33,906 nucleotides of DNA, from the NCBI GenBank assembly GCA_034440135.1, contig JAWXBP010000514.1:1-33906 (forward strand). The letters are read 5' to 3'. Origin of the DNA: Planctomycetia bacterium. Its GTDB lineage: Bacteria; Planctomycetota; Planctomycetia; Pirellulales; JALHLM01. Every line of letters starts with the position of its first letter. Positions within the stretch are counted from its first letter, which is position 1. A program made the translations under genes and the position numbers. Shown here one piece after another: positions 16,882 through 25,406 of the stretch. The notes beneath the pieces are model-generated. The model did not search any database. It worked only from the letters and a program-made list of their open reading frames with translations, and was not told the DNA's origin.

Positions 16882-18567
16882 TCACTCCAAATCCAGGTCG
16901 TTCCACATGGAGATCAACTTCTGCCCTGCGCGATCACGCGCCTCGCCGTCCCAGATGGCGAAGGCGCCCGAATAGTGTTGTCCTGATCGCAAGGTGAGTC
17001 CTTCACTGGCGCTCACCTGTAGCGGTCGCATAAAGACCACGCTCCATTGACCGTCCGACCAGACGGCCTGAGCGGTCACGACTTGCGAGGCCTTGGGACG
17101 AAATGTCAGGCTCCCATGTCCGCCGGCCGTCAGGTTGCTGGCGCTATCTTCACGCGTCGCCAGTGGATTCCCACCCGCGCGGGCCGTGATAAAGTCCGGC
17201 AGCGGCTTGCCGCCCGCCAGGCGACGATATTCTTCGGTGTCAAATGGATATTCGTCCGAGAGCTGATCTTCGGCGCCGGTCGCTTCGCGGCCCGCGCGCC
17301 ACTGCCATAGATCGAGCGCCGTAGTTGCCGCGCCCATGCCGAGAAACGGTTCCGCGTCGCCCTCGTACAATTCAATCGCCGCCATGTCCTCGAACTCATC
17401 GGGTCGCACCGCGGCGGCATTTTGTGTGGCGTCGCGCCACGTCAATCGCACCGCGAGATTCTTGCCGTCATGCCGGGCCTGGACCTGAACGCGAAAATCG
17501 CCGTCCCGCCACCACAGCGGCATGAGTTGCACCGTCGCGGCGTCGTCTTGCGACCATGATTCGGCCACCGGATCGTCAGTAACCTTGCCAACGCGCTTCG
17601 CTTGCAAGCTCACGCGCCGCATCACCGCGGCTTCGCGTTGCGATTCCGTGGAAAGCGACCGCAAGAAGTGGGACAGATCGACGATCTGGTCCTGCGTCAG
17701 CGTCTGTGAACTCGGCATGGGAGTGCCGGGCATTCCATAGAAAATGCGGCGGTAGAGCGATGGGACGTCGTGCCCGCCCTTGTAAATGCCTTGTGTCAAA
17801 TCCCGAGGTCGCGTCGGCAGGCCGGTTTCGTCAAACATCGCCTGCACGCCGTCTCCCTTACCTTCGTTTCCGTGGCAGGAGTGACAGCTTTGTTTGACAT
17901 AAATCTCTTTGCCGCGAGCGATCGCCGTTTCGTCGACGGCGCCCATTTCGGGCAACTCCTCGGCCGGCTCGGGGGTTGTCATCGCAGCGACGGTATCGGC
18001 GATATCCTGCTGAACTTCTTCGCCGGCCAATTCTTCTTCAGAAAGCCCTTCGTCGTCCCTTAAGGACTTCACGTAGCGCTCCTTGGCGCCCTCGCGAAAC
18101 ATCCTGAGCACTTCTTCGACAAGCAGCGCACGTTGCTCCTTGGGCAAGTGCGCCCACGATGGCATGGAACTGCCGGGCATGCCGCGGACGAGCACCGCTT
18201 CGATGTCTTCCGCAACTGGAACGCTGTTGGCGCTGCTGGCCAACTTGAATCGCCCGCCGCGAAAGTCGCGAGGTTTGGGAAACAAGAACAAGGCCGCGCG
18301 GCCCAGCCCATCCCCCTGATCGCCGTGGCAAGCGCCGCAGTGTTGGAGGAAGAGTTGGGCGCCGGACATCGACACCGTCGCAACGTCGGCGCTGGGCACG
18401 GCCGGGTCGGCCGGTTTGCGGGAAGCCGAAGCATCCGAGTGCGGCGCCTCAGGTGCTGGCTGGGACGGTGCGGCCTCGCACCCCAGTGCCGCCGCCAGCA
18501 GCCCAACTAGTCCAAATCGCCTTAACGAGGGCGAAAACACCGAGGCGTGTTCGGAGTTGGCTGCCAT
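16882..18567 (-). CDS. Diheme cytochrome c / haem b gamma-subunit fusion lipoprotein
   Basis: Protein of 561 aa. ATG 18565-18567 is chosen because it puts a signal peptide at the N-terminus (hydrophobic FGLVGLLAAALGC); Cys30 makes a weak lipobox. A GTG further upstream (18642) would bury that signal. Two c-type haem sites follow: CGACH (77-81) with GMPGSSMPSWAHL as likely Met-ligand region, and CHSCH (228-232) with GMPGTPMPSSQTL. Residues ~340-561 resemble the ethylbenzene-dehydrogenase gamma/NxrC haem b domain (LMPLWWRDGDFRVQVQARHD, then LAVRLTWRDAT, DLWQWRAG, FAIWDGEARDRAGQK). It probably carries electrons between the beta subunit and the membrane or periplasmic carriers. First gene of the operon. 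Confidence 0.88.
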   Translation of the reverse strand: MAANSEHASVFSPSLRRFGLVGLLAAALGCEAAPSQPAPEAPHSDASASRKPADPAVPSADVATVSMSGAQLFLQHCGACHGDQGDGLGRAALFLFPKPRDFRGGRFKLASSANSVPVAEDIEAVLVRGMPGSSMPSWAHLPKEQRALLVEEVLRMFREGAKERYVKSLRDDEGLSEEELAGEEVQQDIADTVAAMTTPEPAEELPEMGAVDETAIARGKEIYVKQSCHSCHGNEGKGDGVQAMFDETGLPTRPRDLTQGIYKGGHDVPSLYRRIFYGMPGTPMPSSQTLTQDQIVDLSHFLRSLSTESQREAAVMRRVSLQAKRVGKVTDDPVAESWSQDDAATVQLMPLWWRDGDFRVQVQARHDGKNLAVRLTWRDATQNAAAVRPDEFEDMAAIELYEGDAEPFLGMGAATTALDLWQWRAGREATGAEDQLSDEYPFDTEEYRRLAGGKPLPDFITARAGGNPLATREDSASNLTAGGHGSLTFRPKASQVVTAQAVWSDGQWSVVFMRPLQVSASEGLTLRSGQHYSGAFAIWDGEARDRAGQKLISMWNDLDLE

Positions 18568-18694
18568 GGCTCCGTTTCCACTTATTGCGGTTGTGGAATC
18601 AACTCGTTGCCGACGTAACGCACGCTCCGTGCCATTTTTCACAAGCAGGCGGGCTACATCGCGAACAGCAACGCGATATTCACTATAAAGACAT

Positions 18695-18706
18695 CTAGAT
18701 ATCTAG
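18695..18706. promoter_or_regulatory. 12-bp perfect palindrome at predicted transcription start
   Basis: CTAGATATCTAG is self-complementary. If the FNR-like box acts at the usual -41.5 position, transcription toward the cytochrome gene would begin near 18699, inside this palindrome, and TAAACT (18710-18705 on the minus strand) would be the -10 element. It could therefore be a repressor site or chance in an AT-rich stretch. Confidence 0.3.
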
Positions 18707-18733
18707 TTTACGGCGATGTTATTTTTATTGATC

Positions 18734-18747
18734 GTGATTTGAATCAA
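18734..18747 (-). promoter_or_regulatory. FNR/DNR-type binding site
   Basis: On the minus strand the site reads TTGAT-TCAA-ATCAC, matching the FNR/NNR/DNR consensus TTGAT-N4-ATCAA at 9 of 10 specific positions. It lies ~170 bases upstream of the cytochrome start and ~30 bases from a TAAACT -10-like hexamer, as expected for a class II activated promoter. This predicts low-oxygen or NO-responsive expression of the six-gene operon. No regulator gene is in the window. Confidence 0.6.
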
Positions 18748-19045
18748 GGCAGCCGAATCGCGTGAATCAAGTGCGCCGCTGTGCGAGGCCGCTCAATCGC
18801 GCAACGATCCGCACGCTCGCTGCCCTTCCGGAGCCGAACTCCGTGGAAACTCGGAGCGCACAAGCTCCGCCACCCGTGGTGGTGGCACGGCACCTTGCCC
18901 AACCAGCGTGGCGAAGTCGGTTCGCTGCATCGGACCCCTCCGTCAAGTACCACAAGTGGTAAACAGCGGACCGTTCGCCAACTGGTTGCGCAAGCGCGTC
19001 GAGTCAAACCGACGATTCATTCATGCACGTCACATGCCGTACCGT

Positions 19046-19783
19046 TCAGTCGAGTCCCGCATCGAGCGGCAGCGATGATTCCAGCGCTGCAGCGCGAGGA
19101 AACAGAATGTTGTTTTCCTTGTGAATGTGGAGATGCAGATCGGCTTCCAGTGCTTCCAGTCCGTGCCACAGCGCCAACCAGGTCGAGCAAGCGTCGGCCG
19201 GAGGGCGATAGCCATTGGTCAAGTCACGCATCTTTGCCAGCGCATTCCCTGCCGAGCGATGCTCGTCTTCCATCACGTGGATTGGTTGCATCACCGTGCC
19301 GCAGTGAAACCGCGGAGCGGGTAAGCCGCTCGCGTCGGCTTCCTCAAGTCGGACGACATGAGGAAATAGCACCAGTTCCTCTTTCAGCATGTGGTTGGCC
19401 AATTCCTCCCACATCGCGATGTACGTACGCTGCAATTCATGCAGAAACGCATGAGAGTCGCCATGCCGCGCGACAACCTTGTCGAGCATCGCTCCGAGCC
19501 GTGGCAGCTCGGCCCGCAGATACGTGTGATGACGATCCACGATGTCAGCGACCAGCGTTGCCAACGGGACCTGCGTCCAGTCCGGCTGATCGGTTGTGCG
19601 CTCCTCCTTGATGTCGAGCGCCCGTTCAACATCCGCCACGGATAAGTTGCGTTGACGGCAGGCGTCGGCGAGCGATCGCTGCCCCCCACAGCAGTAGTCG
19701 ATGGCGAATTGTTCCAACACTCGGGCACGTTCCGGTCGCTCCGCGACCAAGTCCCCGACCCGGCGTTCCGCGAGAAGTGTCAT
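19046..19783 (-). CDS. ric: RIC di-iron Fe-S cluster repair protein
   Basis: Protein of 245 aa of the YtfE/ScdA/NorA family, which restores iron-sulfur clusters damaged by NO or oxidants. Start ATG 19781-19783 with AAAGGA eight bases upstream. The N-terminal ScdA/DUF542 domain (residues 1-60) has VLEQFAIDYCCGGQRSLADAC. The hemerythrin-like four-helix domain carries the di-iron ligands: DRHHTYL (~83-89), ELANHMLKEELVLFPH, PIHVMEDEHR and HIHKENNILFPRA. Cytoplasmic. Position beside an NO reductase and a nitrate/nitrite enzyme fits a role in nitrosative stress. It is transcribed toward the operon but ~480 bases before it, so probably as a separate unit. Confidence 0.93.
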   Translation of the reverse strand: MTLLAERRVGDLVAERPERARVLEQFAIDYCCGGQRSLADACRQRNLSVADVERALDIKEERTTDQPDWTQVPLATLVADIVDRHHTYLRAELPRLGAMLDKVVARHGDSHAFLHELQRTYIAMWEELANHMLKEELVLFPHVVRLEEADASGLPAPRFHCGTVMQPIHVMEDEHRSAGNALAKMRDLTNGYRPPADACSTWLALWHGLEALEADLHLHIHKENNILFPRAAALESSLPLDAGLD

Positions 19784-19992
19784 CGTCCTGATCCTTTCTG
19801 AAATCCCAACAGATCAACACAAGGTGTTCTCGTGTATTGGGTTACGTCGCAGCTTTCGTTTGGAGGCGAAATGGTCCTACCCTGGCCGACGGCGTTTCCC
19901 ACTTGACCTAATGAAGCATAGCGGACATATTGTGGATATCAAGGTCCAGATATATTGATCTTTGCCATTCCCCCCTTTTGGCGAGGTATTCC
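19784..19992. promoter_or_regulatory. Divergent control region, ric / GYD gene
   Basis: The 209 bases between the two start codons must hold both promoters. Visible are AACAC-AAG-GTGTT (19816-19828) near ric and a degenerate FNR-like TTGTGGATATCAA (19930-19942), in which the half-sites TTG/CAA are one base closer than in the consensus. An AT-rich segment (19925-19960) with TATATTGATC lies just upstream of the GYD gene. No assignment to NsrR, NorR or FNR can be made with confidence. Confidence 0.35.
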
Positions 19993-20286
19993 ATGGCCAC
20001 TTTTCTGACCGAAATTCGTTTCACCGACGCCGGCCTCAAGGCGCTCCAGCAGTCGCCCGAGCGGGCAACAGCGTTTCGTCAGGCCGTCGAAAAGGCCGGC
20101 GGAAAGATGATTGGGCAATACTGGGCGATGGGCGACTGCGACGGCGTCGCACGCTTTAGTGCGCCGTCGGAAGAAATCGCTGCTAGCCTGCTGTTGGGGC
20201 TGACTCGGCAAGGGTTCGTCCGCACAAACACGATGCGCCTGCTGGACGAAGACGAATTCCATCGTGCTTTGACGGTCAAATCGTAG
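19993..20286 (+). CDS. GYD domain protein
   Basis: Protein of 97 aa starting at ATG 19993 with GAGGT seven bases upstream. It follows the small GYD-family pattern: EIRFTDAGLKALQQSPER at the N-terminus, then an AVEKAGGKMIGQYWAMGDCD segment and a ferredoxin-like fold ending with VRTNTMRLLDEDEF. Usual family length (~95-100 aa). Cytoplasmic, no cofactor motif. The function of GYD proteins is not established. Sharing a short divergent promoter region with ric suggests co-regulation under nitrosative or low-oxygen conditions, which is inference. Confidence 0.8.
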   Translation: MATFLTEIRFTDAGLKALQQSPERATAFRQAVEKAGGKMIGQYWAMGDCDGVARFSAPSEEIAASLLLGLTRQGFVRTNTMRLLDEDEFHRALTVKS

Positions 20287-20659
20287 AATTGGCCGGCTCC
20301 AGTTCGACGAGCCATCGATCTGCGCGGCCGGCATTCTGGACGATTTCGTGCGATGGAAAGTTCGCACGATTGAGAATCAATCGCGCCGCAGTTGGCGCGT
20401 CATTTGTGGCAATGCGCGCATATCCGCTCGTTGCGTGCGATCGGTTCGCACAGATTGAGATTCCGTTCGCCGCAGAGTAGTCTGATATTCGTGCCTGGTG
20501 CAGCAAACGGATTCATGCGCGAGCTGCACTCCCGCCTGACACGCCCCCTCCACGATCCCGCCGCGAAATCGTTGGCCTTGCTTTCACGAACTACGCCGTC
20601 GGATGTTCCTAGGACGTCCAAGGCGCAAGTCGGTCGTTTTTGCAATTGGGAACAACTCC
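20287..20659. other. Intergenic, no gene seen
   Basis: About 370 bases between the GYD gene and the cytochrome/PSD1 gene. A minus-strand open frame of 76 codons (20276-20506) has no recognisable motif. The GGCCGG repeats just after the GYD stop (20291 and 20331) are not a convincing terminator. Promoter elements for the downstream pair are presumably here but not evident. Confidence 0.45.
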
Positions 20660-23600
20660 ATGACAGCGCCAATGCAGATGGTCCTGCGCCTGTTTGTCGG
20701 CATTGCGATCAGCATGGTCGCGCACGTCGGGCGCGCAGCGCCACTGGACTTCAATCGCGACGTGAAACCGATTCTGGCCGAGAATTGCTTCGTGTGTCAT
20801 GGGCCGGACGAAGGAAGTCGCAAGGCCAAACTGCGTCTTGATCGCGCCGCCGCGGCCATGTCGGAAACGGAGAGTGGCGCCCAGGCGATCGTGCCCGGCG
20901 ACCCGAGCGCGAGCGAGGTGATTGCCAGAATCGACGCGGCGGATGACGATTCGCGGATGCCGCCGATCGACAGTCGCAAGGTGCTCACGGACGAACAGAA
21001 GCAAATCCTGCGCGCTTGGATCGAGCAAGGCGCCGATTACGCGGAGCATTGGTCGTTCGTCAAGCCGCGGCGCATCGCGCCGCCCGACGTGCGGGCAACT
21101 ACATGGCCGCGCAATGAACTAGACCGTTACGTCCTGGCCCGACTGGAAACGGAGGGACTCGCACCCGCGCCCGAAGCGGATCGCCCCACGCTGTTGCGAC
21201 GATTGTCCTTGGATTTGACGGGACTGCCGCCCACGCCCGCGGAAATGGATGCGTTCTTGCAAGACGCGAGTCCCGACGCCTACGAACGTGTGGTCGATCG
21301 GTTGTTGGCGTCCCCCCGCTATGGAGAGCGGATGGCGATGTGGTGGCTCGACGGAGCACGCTACGCTGACAGCAACGGTTTCCAGTCCGACTGGGAACGC
21401 TATCAATGGCGCTGGCGCGACTGGGTCATCGACGCTTTTAACCGCAATCAGCCCTTCGATGAATTCACGATCGACCAATTGGCCGGCGACCTGCGACCGA
21501 ACGCCACGCTGGAGCAGCGGATCGCCACGGGCTTCTGTCGGAATCATCGCATCAACACGGAAGGGGGCTCGATCGCCGAAGAATGGCACGTCGAGAACGT
21601 GATCGATCGCGTGGACGCCGTGAGCAATGTCTGGCTCGGCCTCAGTCTCGGTTGCTGCCGCTGCCATGACCACAAGTACGATCCGTTTACGCAAAAGGAT
21701 TTCTATCAGTTGTTTGCCATGTTTAACAACGTGCCGGAAAACGGCACGGGGGATGGCGAGCGTCCCATCAATCATCGCCCGTACCTCACGGCGCCGCGCC
21801 CGGACGAGACGGCGCGGCTGGCGGTGCTGGATGCCGACGTTACGGCCGCCCATGCGGCGCTGGTTGAACAAGAGAAGCTTTTGCCTCAGTTCGTCGCCGA
21901 CTGGGAACACGCATTCGCAACTGCGCCGCCAGCTAAGGTCTGGCACGCCTATCAACCCGAGGCCGTGCTCGCGGCCAGCGGCGCGTCGCTCAACTTACAA
22001 GACGACGGATCTATCCTCGTCACCGGCCCGGCTTCCGCCAACGACACGTTCGTGTTGCGCGCTACGCTGGATCTGCCGCGCATCACCGGATTGCGCCTGG
22101 AATCGCTGCCGACGGAGGAACTTCCCGGGAAGGGCCCGGGCCGCTCGGAGAACGGCAACTTTGTGTTGACGGATCTGCGCGTTTCGCTGAATGGTACGCC
22201 GGCGCGTCTGGCCACGGCCCGCGCGGATTTTAACCAAGAGACGTTCGCGATCGAGCAGGCGATCGACTCGGATGCGCAAACCGGCTGGGCAATTCATCCT
22301 CAGACCGGAATCGGGCACACGGCGACTTTCGCTTGGGAGAAGGCGCAGGAACCGAAGACTCCGTCGACGATTGCCGTCACGCTCGATTTTCAGTCGCCGC
22401 ATCCCGGGCATCAACTAGGGCGGTTTCGGCTATCGTTCACGGGGGTCGACGATCCGCACACGGCGCGCGACATTCCGGAGGACGTGGTAGCCGCCGTCGC
22501 TTGTCCCGCCGATCAGCGTAGCGATGAACAGCGCCAGCGTATTGGCGCTTATGTTCGCGAACATCATGCTCCCACGGTGCAAATGGCTCAAGCGGCGCTT
22601 GAAGCCGCTCGCCAGGCGCGCGATGAATTCGTGGCCACCATTCCGACGGTAATGGTCATGGAAGAGATGCCGGAGCCTCGACCGGCTCACGTCCTGATTC
22701 GCGGACAATACGACAAGCATGGCCAGCCCGTCACGGCCGCGCTCCCCGCGGCGCTACATCCCGCGCCGGCGGGCGCGCCCATGAATCGCCTCGGTCTGGC
22801 ACAATGGATTGTTGACGAGAACAATCCGTTGACGTCGCGGGTGATCGCCAACCGACTCTGGGAGAACTATTTCGGCGTGGGACTCGTGAAGACGACGGAG
22901 AACCTCGGCGCGCAAGGTGAGCAGCCGAGCAATCAAGCGTTACTCGATTGGCTGGCAACGGAATTGATTCGGCTAAAGTGGGAGCTGAAGGCCTTTCAAA
23001 AGACGATCGTGATGAGCGCCACATACCGGCAGTCGTCGCAGGTCACGCCGGAACTTGTGGAGCGCGATCCCGAGAACCGACTCCTGGCGCGCGGCGCCCG
23101 CTTCCGCCTGCCGGCGGAAATGATTCGTGACAATGCACTATTCGCCGCGGGACTGTTGAAAGAACATTTGGGCGGACCGTCGGTCTATCCCTACCAACCG
23201 GAAAACATCTGGAACGAAACCACGGAATACGGCAACTTGCGGAACTACAAGCACGCCACGGACGATGGCTTGTATCGCCGCAGCCTCTACACCATCTGGA
23301 AGCGGACGGCCGCGCCGCCCAACATGATGGTCTTCGATATGCCCAGCCGAGAACTTTGCACGGTACGGCGGGGACGTACGAACACGCCGTTGCAGGCACT
23401 GACACTTCTGAATGACGTCACCTATGTCGAAGCGGCGCGCGTCCTCGCGGAGCGGATGATTCGCGAAGGCGGCGCCAAACCGTCGCATCGAATCGCCTTG
23501 GCATATCGTCACGTCCTAGGACGCGATCCTAGCGCGGAAGAATGCGCGGTGTTGATTCAAGGATTGAACGCGCGACTGGAGAAGTTTCGCACCCAGCCGG

Positions 23601-23731
23601 AACAAGCGGAGAAGGTTGTGTCCCATGGCGCTGCCCCGCGCGGCGTCGACGTGGCGGTTCCGGAGTTGGCGGCGTACACGTTGACCGCCTGCGTGATCCT
23701 GAATCTCGATGAAACCGTGACCAAGGAATAA
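20660..23731 (+). CDS. Planctomycete PSCyt1/PSCyt2/PSD1 cytochrome protein
   Basis: Protein of 1023 aa. ATG 20660 opens a signal peptide (MTAPMQMVLRLFVGIAISMV, cleavage near GRAAP). PSCyt1 domain (~25-115) has one c-type haem site CFVCH (43-47) with DVKPILAENC before it and SRMPPIDSRKVLTDEQ after it. The PSCyt2/DUF1549 domain (~140-350) has LDLTGLPPTPAEMDAFL and GCCRCHDHKYDPFTQKDFY, whose CCRCH might bind a second haem. A beta-sandwich-like insert follows (~420-600), then PSD1/DUF1553 (~690-980) with NRLWENYFGVGLVKTTENLG and RRGRTNTPLQALTLLND. These secreted proteins are nearly restricted to Planctomycetes and relatives; substrate or electron partner is unknown. Directly followed by a DUF1501 gene, the usual arrangement. 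Confidence 0.93.
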   Translation: MTAPMQMVLRLFVGIAISMVAHVGRAAPLDFNRDVKPILAENCFVCHGPDEGSRKAKLRLDRAAAAMSETESGAQAIVPGDPSASEVIARIDAADDDSRMPPIDSRKVLTDEQKQILRAWIEQGADYAEHWSFVKPRRIAPPDVRATTWPRNELDRYVLARLETEGLAPAPEADRPTLLRRLSLDLTGLPPTPAEMDAFLQDASPDAYERVVDRLLASPRYGERMAMWWLDGARYADSNGFQSDWERYQWRWRDWVIDAFNRNQPFDEFTIDQLAGDLRPNATLEQRIATGFCRNHRINTEGGSIAEEWHVENVIDRVDAVSNVWLGLSLGCCRCHDHKYDPFTQKDFYQLFAMFNNVPENGTGDGERPINHRPYLTAPRPDETARLAVLDADVTAAHAALVEQEKLLPQFVADWEHAFATAPPAKVWHAYQPEAVLAASGASLNLQDDGSILVTGPASANDTFVLRATLDLPRITGLRLESLPTEELPGKGPGRSENGNFVLTDLRVSLNGTPARLATARADFNQETFAIEQAIDSDAQTGWAIHPQTGIGHTATFAWEKAQEPKTPSTIAVTLDFQSPHPGHQLGRFRLSFTGVDDPHTARDIPEDVVAAVACPADQRSDEQRQRIGAYVREHHAPTVQMAQAALEAARQARDEFVATIPTVMVMEEMPEPRPAHVLIRGQYDKHGQPVTAALPAALHPAPAGAPMNRLGLAQWIVDENNPLTSRVIANRLWENYFGVGLVKTTENLGAQGEQPSNQALLDWLATELIRLKWELKAFQKTIVMSATYRQSSQVTPELVERDPENRLLARGARFRLPAEMIRDNALFAAGLLKEHLGGPSVYPYQPENIWNETTEYGNLRNYKHATDDGLYRRSLYTIWKRTAAPPNMMVFDMPSRELCTVRRGRTNTPLQALTLLNDVTYVEAARVLAERMIREGGAKPSHRIALAYRHVLGRDPSAEECAVLIQGLNARLEKFRTQPEQAEKVVSHGAAPRGVDVAVPELAAYTLTACVILNLDETVTKE

Positions 23732-23736
23732 CCTCT

Positions 23737-23748
23737 CTCTCGCGAGAG
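23737..23748. repeat. 12-bp palindrome in the 24-base gap before DUF1501 gene
   Basis: CTCTCGCGAGAG is a perfect palindrome immediately before the DUF1501 start, and its GAGAG is the only ribosome-binding-like sequence there. It may simply be the Shine-Dalgarno context, or a small hairpin tuning translation of the second gene relative to the first. Confidence 0.35.
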
Positions 23749-23755
23749 CGCCATC

Positions 23756-25231
23756 ATGCTTCCAGCACGCCAAGTCCAGGCGCTGTCCGCCTGGCAAGAT
23801 CGGTTGAATCGTCGCACGTTTCTTTCCCGCTCGGCATGCGGTCTGGGCATGGCCGCACTCGGCGCGCTGGAAGCACAGCGATCTTCGGCCGCGACGGCAA
23901 CGCCATCGCTCGGCATTGGCTCACTGCCGCATTTCCCGCCGAAGGCCAAACGCGTCATCTATCTGTTTCAATCCGGCGCCCCGTCGCAAATGGAACTGTA
24001 CGACCACAAGCCGACGTTGGAGGGATTGAGCGGGCTCAACCTGCCTGACTCGATTCGCATGGGACAACGGCTTACCGGCATGACGTCCGGACAAGCCTCA
24101 TTTCCGGTGGCGCCTTCGGTGTTCAAGTTCCGGCAATGTGGCCAGAGCGGGATTTGGCTGAGCGAGTTGCTGCCGCATCTCGGTACTGTTGCGGATGATC
24201 TCGCTGTGATTCGATCGATGTACACCGAGGCCATCAATCACGACCCCGCGATCACGTTCTTCCAGACCGGGATGCAAATTGCCGGACGGCCGAGCATCGG
24301 CGCCTGGCTGTCGTACGGGCTGGGAAGCGATAACCAGGACTTGCCCGCTTACGTCGTGCTCACGTCCAAGGGCACCGGCCGACGGGACGATCAGCCGCTG
24401 TATGATCGGCTGTGGGGTTCCGGCTTCCTCCCCACACGCTATCAAGGGGTCAAGTTCCGTAACTCCGGCGATCCCGTTTCGTACTTGTCTGATCCTGACG
24501 GCATCGATCGCGCAGCGCGCCGAGAAATGTTGGACGAGCTTGCCGCGCTCAATCGCATCAAGCATGACACCGTCGGTGACCCGGAGATTGCCACGCGCAT
24601 CGCGCAGTATGAATTGGCGTTCCGCATGCAGGCCTCAGTGCCGGAACTTGCGGACATCTCGCAGGAGCCAAAGCACATTCTGGACTCCTACGGCCCGGAA
24701 GTGAGCAAGCCAGGCACATACGCCTACAATTGCCTGCAGGCGCGGCGGATGGCGGAACGCGGCGTGCGGTTCATCCAGCTCTTCCACATGGGCTGGGATC
24801 AACACTTCAATCTGCCGAAGGCTATCGCCGGGCAATGCTATGACACGGACCAACCCTCGGCAGCGCTGATCAACGATCTGCGACAGCGCGGTTTGTTAGA
24901 GGACACGCTGATTGTCTGGGGCGGCGAGTTCGGTCGCACCGTATATTCCCAAGGTAAACTCACGCCCGAGGACTACGGACGGGATCACCATCCACGCTGC
25001 TTCAGCGTCTGGCTCGCGGGAGCCGGTATCAAAGGGGGCACAACGTACGGCGAGACCGACGACTATTGTTACAACATCGTCGACAAGCCCGTCCATGTCC
25101 GCGACTTGCACGCCACGATCCTGCATCTGCTGGGTATCGATCACGAACGCTTCACCTACAAATTCCAAGGCCTCGACGCCCGCCTGACCGGCGTCGAGAC
25201 GTCGCATCTGGTGACGGGCGTGTTCAAATAG
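23756..25231 (+). CDS. DUF1501 protein, Tat-exported
   Basis: Protein of 491 aa beginning 24 bases after the PSD1 gene. A Tat motif [10 protein letters not shown] (~18-27) precedes a hydrophobic [13 protein letters not shown]-like region, so it is exported folded. Typical DUF1501 sequence: [78 protein letters not shown]-like, [33 protein letters not shown] and [20 protein letters not shown] near the end. The family is a member of the alkaline-phosphatase-like superfamily by fold; its activity is undetermined. The pair with a PSCyt/PSD1 protein is a planctomycete signature and presumably acts together in the periplasm. The sequence appears complete. Confidence 0.93.
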   Translation: MLPARQVQALSAWQDRLNRRTFLSRSACGLGMAALGALEAQRSSAATATPSLGIGSLPHFPPKAKRVIYLFQSGAPSQMELYDHKPTLEGLSGLNLPDSIRMGQRLTGMTSGQASFPVAPSVFKFRQCGQSGIWLSELLPHLGTVADDLAVIRSMYTEAINHDPAITFFQTGMQIAGRPSIGAWLSYGLGSDNQDLPAYVVLTSKGTGRRDDQPLYDRLWGSGFLPTRYQGVKFRNSGDPVSYLSDPDGIDRAARREMLDELAALNRIKHDTVGDPEIATRIAQYELAFRMQASVPELADISQEPKHILDSYGPEVSKPGTYAYNCLQARRMAERGVRFIQLFHMGWDQHFNLPKAIAGQCYDTDQPSAALINDLRQRGLLEDTLIVWGGEFGRTVYSQGKLTPEDYGRDHHPRCFSVWLAGAGIKGGTTYGETDDYCYNIVDKPVHVRDLHATILHLLGIDHERFTYKFQGLDARLTGVETSHLVTGVFK

Positions 25232-25385
25232 CTGCCATTGAAGCGAGAGGCTCTTTGAACTTACACTCAAACTCAGCGACGACGGACTCGATGGCAATTG
25301 TACCGGGGAGTCGGAGCGACCCGCCAATGCGATGCTGCTCAGCGGCTTTACGAAACTGCTGATCGATTCAGTCGACGCGATGCTC

Positions 25386-25406
25386 AACCGCCTTTATCGG
25401 GCGGTT
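25386..25406 (-). terminator. Stem-loop overlapping the GH5-like stop codon
   Basis: Arms AACCGCC (25386-25392) and GGCGGTT (25400-25406) pair perfectly around a seven-base loop that contains the TAA stop (25394-25396, minus strand) of the second reading frame of the GH5-like gene. No T-tract follows, so it would be a weak intrinsic terminator or transcript-end hairpin. Its position supports 25394 as the original 3' end of that gene. Confidence 0.4.

Larger units (their letters stand above)
18568..19045. other. Intergenic control region, no gene
   Basis: About 480 bases between the cytochrome gene and ric. The part nearest the cytochrome gene is AT-rich (about 18660-18760) and contains the FNR-like box and a palindrome listed separately. 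The part nearest ric holds GCCACC/GGTGGC (18869-18874/18881-18886) and TACCAC-AA-GTGGTA (18948-18961), small inverted repeats that could end ric transcription. Short open frames here show no recognisable protein features. Confidence 0.55.

Noticed and set aside
15348-16997. 549-codon open frame on the plus strand
   Set aside because: Antisense shadow of the alpha-subunit gene; no recognisable domain.
10685-18567. Classical cytoplasmic NarGHJI nitrate reductase
   Set aside because: Tat signal on alpha, NXR-type alpha and beta N-termini, haem c/haem b gamma subunit and no NarI membrane gene.
19930-19942. FNR-like site TTGTGGATATCAA
   Set aside because: Half-site spacing is one base short and the inner bases do not match; kept only as a note in the control region.
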